Origin: Hymenobacter arizonensis
GTDB taxonomy: Bacteria > Bacteroidota > Bacteroidia > Cytophagales > Hymenobacteraceae
Length of the DNA: 64,000 nucleotides
Assembly: GCF_900115775.1 (NCBI RefSeq)
Contig: NZ_FOXS01000008.1
Span: forward strand, 158,640 to 222,639
Direction: 5' to 3'
In this document: positions 62,547-64,000 of the stretch, piece after piece
Layout: the number at the start of each line of letters is the position of its first letter
Position numbering within the stretch: the first letter of the stretch is position 1
The notes under the pieces: model-generated
What the model was told of the DNA's origin: nothing
Databases searched by the model: none
Seen by the model: the letters and a program-made list of their open reading frames with translations, nothing else
Program-made: the position numbers and the translations under genes

Positions 62547-63538
62547 GCCTACTTCAACGAAGTTCTGATTTTCTATTTCTCTACGAAGCCACGCAATGCA
62601 ATCCCAACGGCGACCCCGATTATGACAACAAGCCCCGCATGGACTATGACACCGAAACCAATCTGGTCACGGACACGCGACTAAAACGCTACGTACGTGA
62701 CTATTTGAAAGCCACTGGCCACGCTATTTTTGTGGATGGGGAAGCAGGCGCGAAAGTTAGTCCTACCACCAAACTGCAAGCTGTGGTAGGCCGCCTATTA
62801 GCCGATGAAACACAATTGGATAGCTTGTTTGCGGAACAGCCGTCACTCAGGGGACAACTGCAACAACTCTCAGAGGTCGAGCAGAATCCCGACAAGATAT
62901 TTAAGAAGTTACAAAGCAGGGAAAACCGCGACTTGAGCATATACTTGTTGGCGCAACTGGTGAAACGGCAGTTTATAGACATCCGTTTGTTCGGCAGCGC
63001 CTTCGCCGTGGAGGGATTCAACCGGGCTTACACCGGGCCAGTGCAACTTAGTTGGGGTTATTCGCTTAACCAGGTAAAGCTGATGGAGTCGAGTACAATT
63101 GCTTCCACCATGAATGACGAGAACGGCACCTTTGGCAAAGATCACCGGGTTCATTATAGTCTGTTGGCATTCAATGGCACTATTAATCGCTTCGCTGCTC
63201 AAGCGTCGGGCCTGACGAACGAGGACGTGGAGTTGTTCCGCAAGGCACTATGGGAAAGTATTCCGGCCCTACCCACCCGCTCCAAACTTAACCAATACCC
63301 TAAGCTGTATGTGGAGGTCGTGTACAAAGATGGCGCCGCGAATGGGCAGCTAGGGGACTTACGCAGCTACGTGCGGGCCGCAAGCATTGCGGACGAAAAA
63401 GCTGTGCGCCGGCTGGAAGACTTAAACGTAGATTTTTCGGCCTTGGCGGAGGCAATTTCGGCCAACGAAGCAGTAGATTATGCGGTTGTGCGTACTGGGG
63501 TGGGACTGACGTTTGCGAACCCTAAACCTCGTGGCTGA
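62543..63538 (+). CDS. cas7: CRISPR type I-B backbone protein Cas7 (Csh2)
   Basis: 331 residues. The Csh2/Cas7 signature is clear: FLFLYEATQCNPNGDPDYDN, KPRMDYDTETNLVTDTRLKR and YVRDYL, then DIRLFGSAFAVEG, TGPVQLSWGYSLNQVKLMES and KDHRVHYSLLAFNGTIN. It forms the crRNA-binding backbone of Cascade. It overlaps cas8b by 4 nt upstream and cas5 by 1 nt downstream. Intact. Confidence 0.93.
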   Translation: MSLLQRSSDFLFLYEATQCNPNGDPDYDNKPRMDYDTETNLVTDTRLKRYVRDYLKATGHAIFVDGEAGAKVSPTTKLQAVVGRLLADETQLDSLFAEQPSLRGQLQQLSEVEQNPDKIFKKLQSRENRDLSIYLLAQLVKRQFIDIRLFGSAFAVEGFNRAYTGPVQLSWGYSLNQVKLMESSTIASTMNDENGTFGKDHRVHYSLLAFNGTINRFAAQASGLTNEDVELFRKALWESIPALPTRSKLNQYPKLYVEVVYKDGAANGQLGDLRSYVRAASIADEKAVRRLEDLNVDFSALAEAISANEAVDYAVVRTGVGLTFANPKPRG

Positions 63539-64000
63539 TGCAGATGCTGACGTTCGAACTGGTGGGAAAGATGGCGCACTTCAGAAAATATTACGCCAAT
63601 AACACGGCCATGAGCTTTAGTATACCTCCCCGTACTACGCTCATGGGAATGCTGGCCGCCATTTTGGGAATGCCGCGAGACAGCTATTACGACGCCCTCT
63701 CAAGCCAACGGTTACGGTTAACTGTAGGGGTGCAGACTCCGCTCAAGAAGAGCTTTCATCGGCTCAATTTTTTAAAAGTGGAAGCTGGCCGTGATCTGGA
63801 CGGCTCCAGAGGGCACATTCAACTGCCTTTCGAGGTCGTAACGGGCTATGATCTGACCCGCGATTTTGTTCGCTACCGCGTGTACGTGGCCCCCGCAACC
63901 CTTGATCAGGTCATGTTTGACCAATTAGTTACGCGGCTGACCGAGGGCAGTGGACCACATTTTGCCTTATCACTAGGCACGGCTAATTTCTCGGCAACAC
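63538..64000 (+). CDS. cas5: CRISPR type I-B Cas5, cut by the window edge
   Basis: At least 154 residues from the ATG at 63538 (overlapping the cas7 stop) or 63544. TFELVGKMAHFRKYYANNTA, then SFSIPPRTTLMGMLAAILGM and DSYYDALSSQRLRLTVGVQT is the N-terminal Cas5 pattern; it binds the 5' handle of the crRNA. The 3' end lies outside the window; cas3, cas4, cas1, cas2 and perhaps cas6 should follow. Confidence 0.9.
   Translation, partial: MQMLTFELVGKMAHFRKYYANNTAMSFSIPPRTTLMGMLAAILGMPRDSYYDALSSQRLRLTVGVQTPLKKSFHRLNFLKVEAGRDLDGSRGHIQLPFEVVTGYDLTRDFVRYRVYVAPATLDQVMFDQLVTRLTEGSGPHFALSLGTANFSAT

Noticed and set aside
1..64000. CRISPR array expected near the cas genes
   Set aside because: No regularly spaced direct repeats were seen in the window; an array would have to lie beyond the right edge or elsewhere.

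Overview
The window reads as chromosome from a Bacteroidota bacterium, most likely a Hymenobacter-like member of the Cytophagales. Evidence: rather GC-rich coding DNA with weak Shine-Dalgarno sites, promoter-like TTG / TAnnTTTG pairs, an 841-residue outer-membrane beta-barrel receptor with a carboxypeptidase-regulatory N-terminus, a DUF2723 (GT117-like) membrane protein, and DUF3606 proteins. It is an accessory region: a chain of defence modules and a peptide-modification cluster lying among insertion-sequence debris. No rRNA, tRNA or CRISPR repeat array was recognised.

Layout. 0-5.5 kb: half of an IS5-type transposase, a broken HNH nuclease gene, a gene with a C-terminal HTH beside a decayed paralogue, a broken and an intact XRE regulator, and two DUF3606 genes. 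5.6-9.1 kb: a family-5 solute-binding lipoprotein and a large helical unknown. 9.4-17.9 kb: first defence block. It holds TerB, TM2-SHOCT and DUF4041/GIY-YIG genes, then four tightly packed genes (MazG-like with C-terminal extension, HMUDK-helical/aGPT-like, TIR of the ThsB type, Nmad2), then a SIR2-SLOG ThsA and a second ThsB. 18.5-26.5 kb: secreted and membrane proteins, including an S1 protease, an M6 metalloprotease and an HExxH lipoprotein. 26.9-29.4 kb: an open frame joining the C-terminal domain of FtsZ to the C-terminal half of a PtuA-like ATPase, followed by a frameshifted HNH gene (Septu-like). 30-37.5 kb: a complete three-gene pPIWI-RE island. 37.7-40.5 kb: an AT-richer SF1 helicase plus DUF2290 pair. 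41.3-43 kb: a tyrosine recombinase, the 3' end of a Tn3-family tnpA with its 38-bp terminal repeat, and IS1182 and IS3 relics.

43.3-45.8 kb (minus strand): a compact RiPP-like cluster whose precursor was absent from annotation by length. A 58-codon Tyr-rich precursor gene with a good Bacteroidota promoter ends exactly on a perfect 81-bp hairpin, followed by a radical SAM/SPASM enzyme and a protein with an HxD...H iron-site pattern. 46.6-47 kb: the other half of an IS5-type transposase, complementary to the half at 0.3-0.7 kb and in the orientation expected if the whole intervening 46 kb had been inverted. 47.2-58.4 kb: DUF2723 protein, an ABC six-TM protein without ATPase domain, an outer-membrane receptor and an S9 peptidase. 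58.7-60 kb: an IS3 element with a probable one-base deletion. 60.6 kb to the edge: cas8b-cas7-cas5 of a type I-B CRISPR system, with no cas6 in front.

The observations I rate highest are the physical linkage of Thoeris with predicted DNA-base-hypermodification genes, the FtsZ-ATPase chimera in a Septu-like locus, and the precursor/hairpin/maturase RiPP cluster. Functions are inferred from motifs and family knowledge read by eye; no database search was run.
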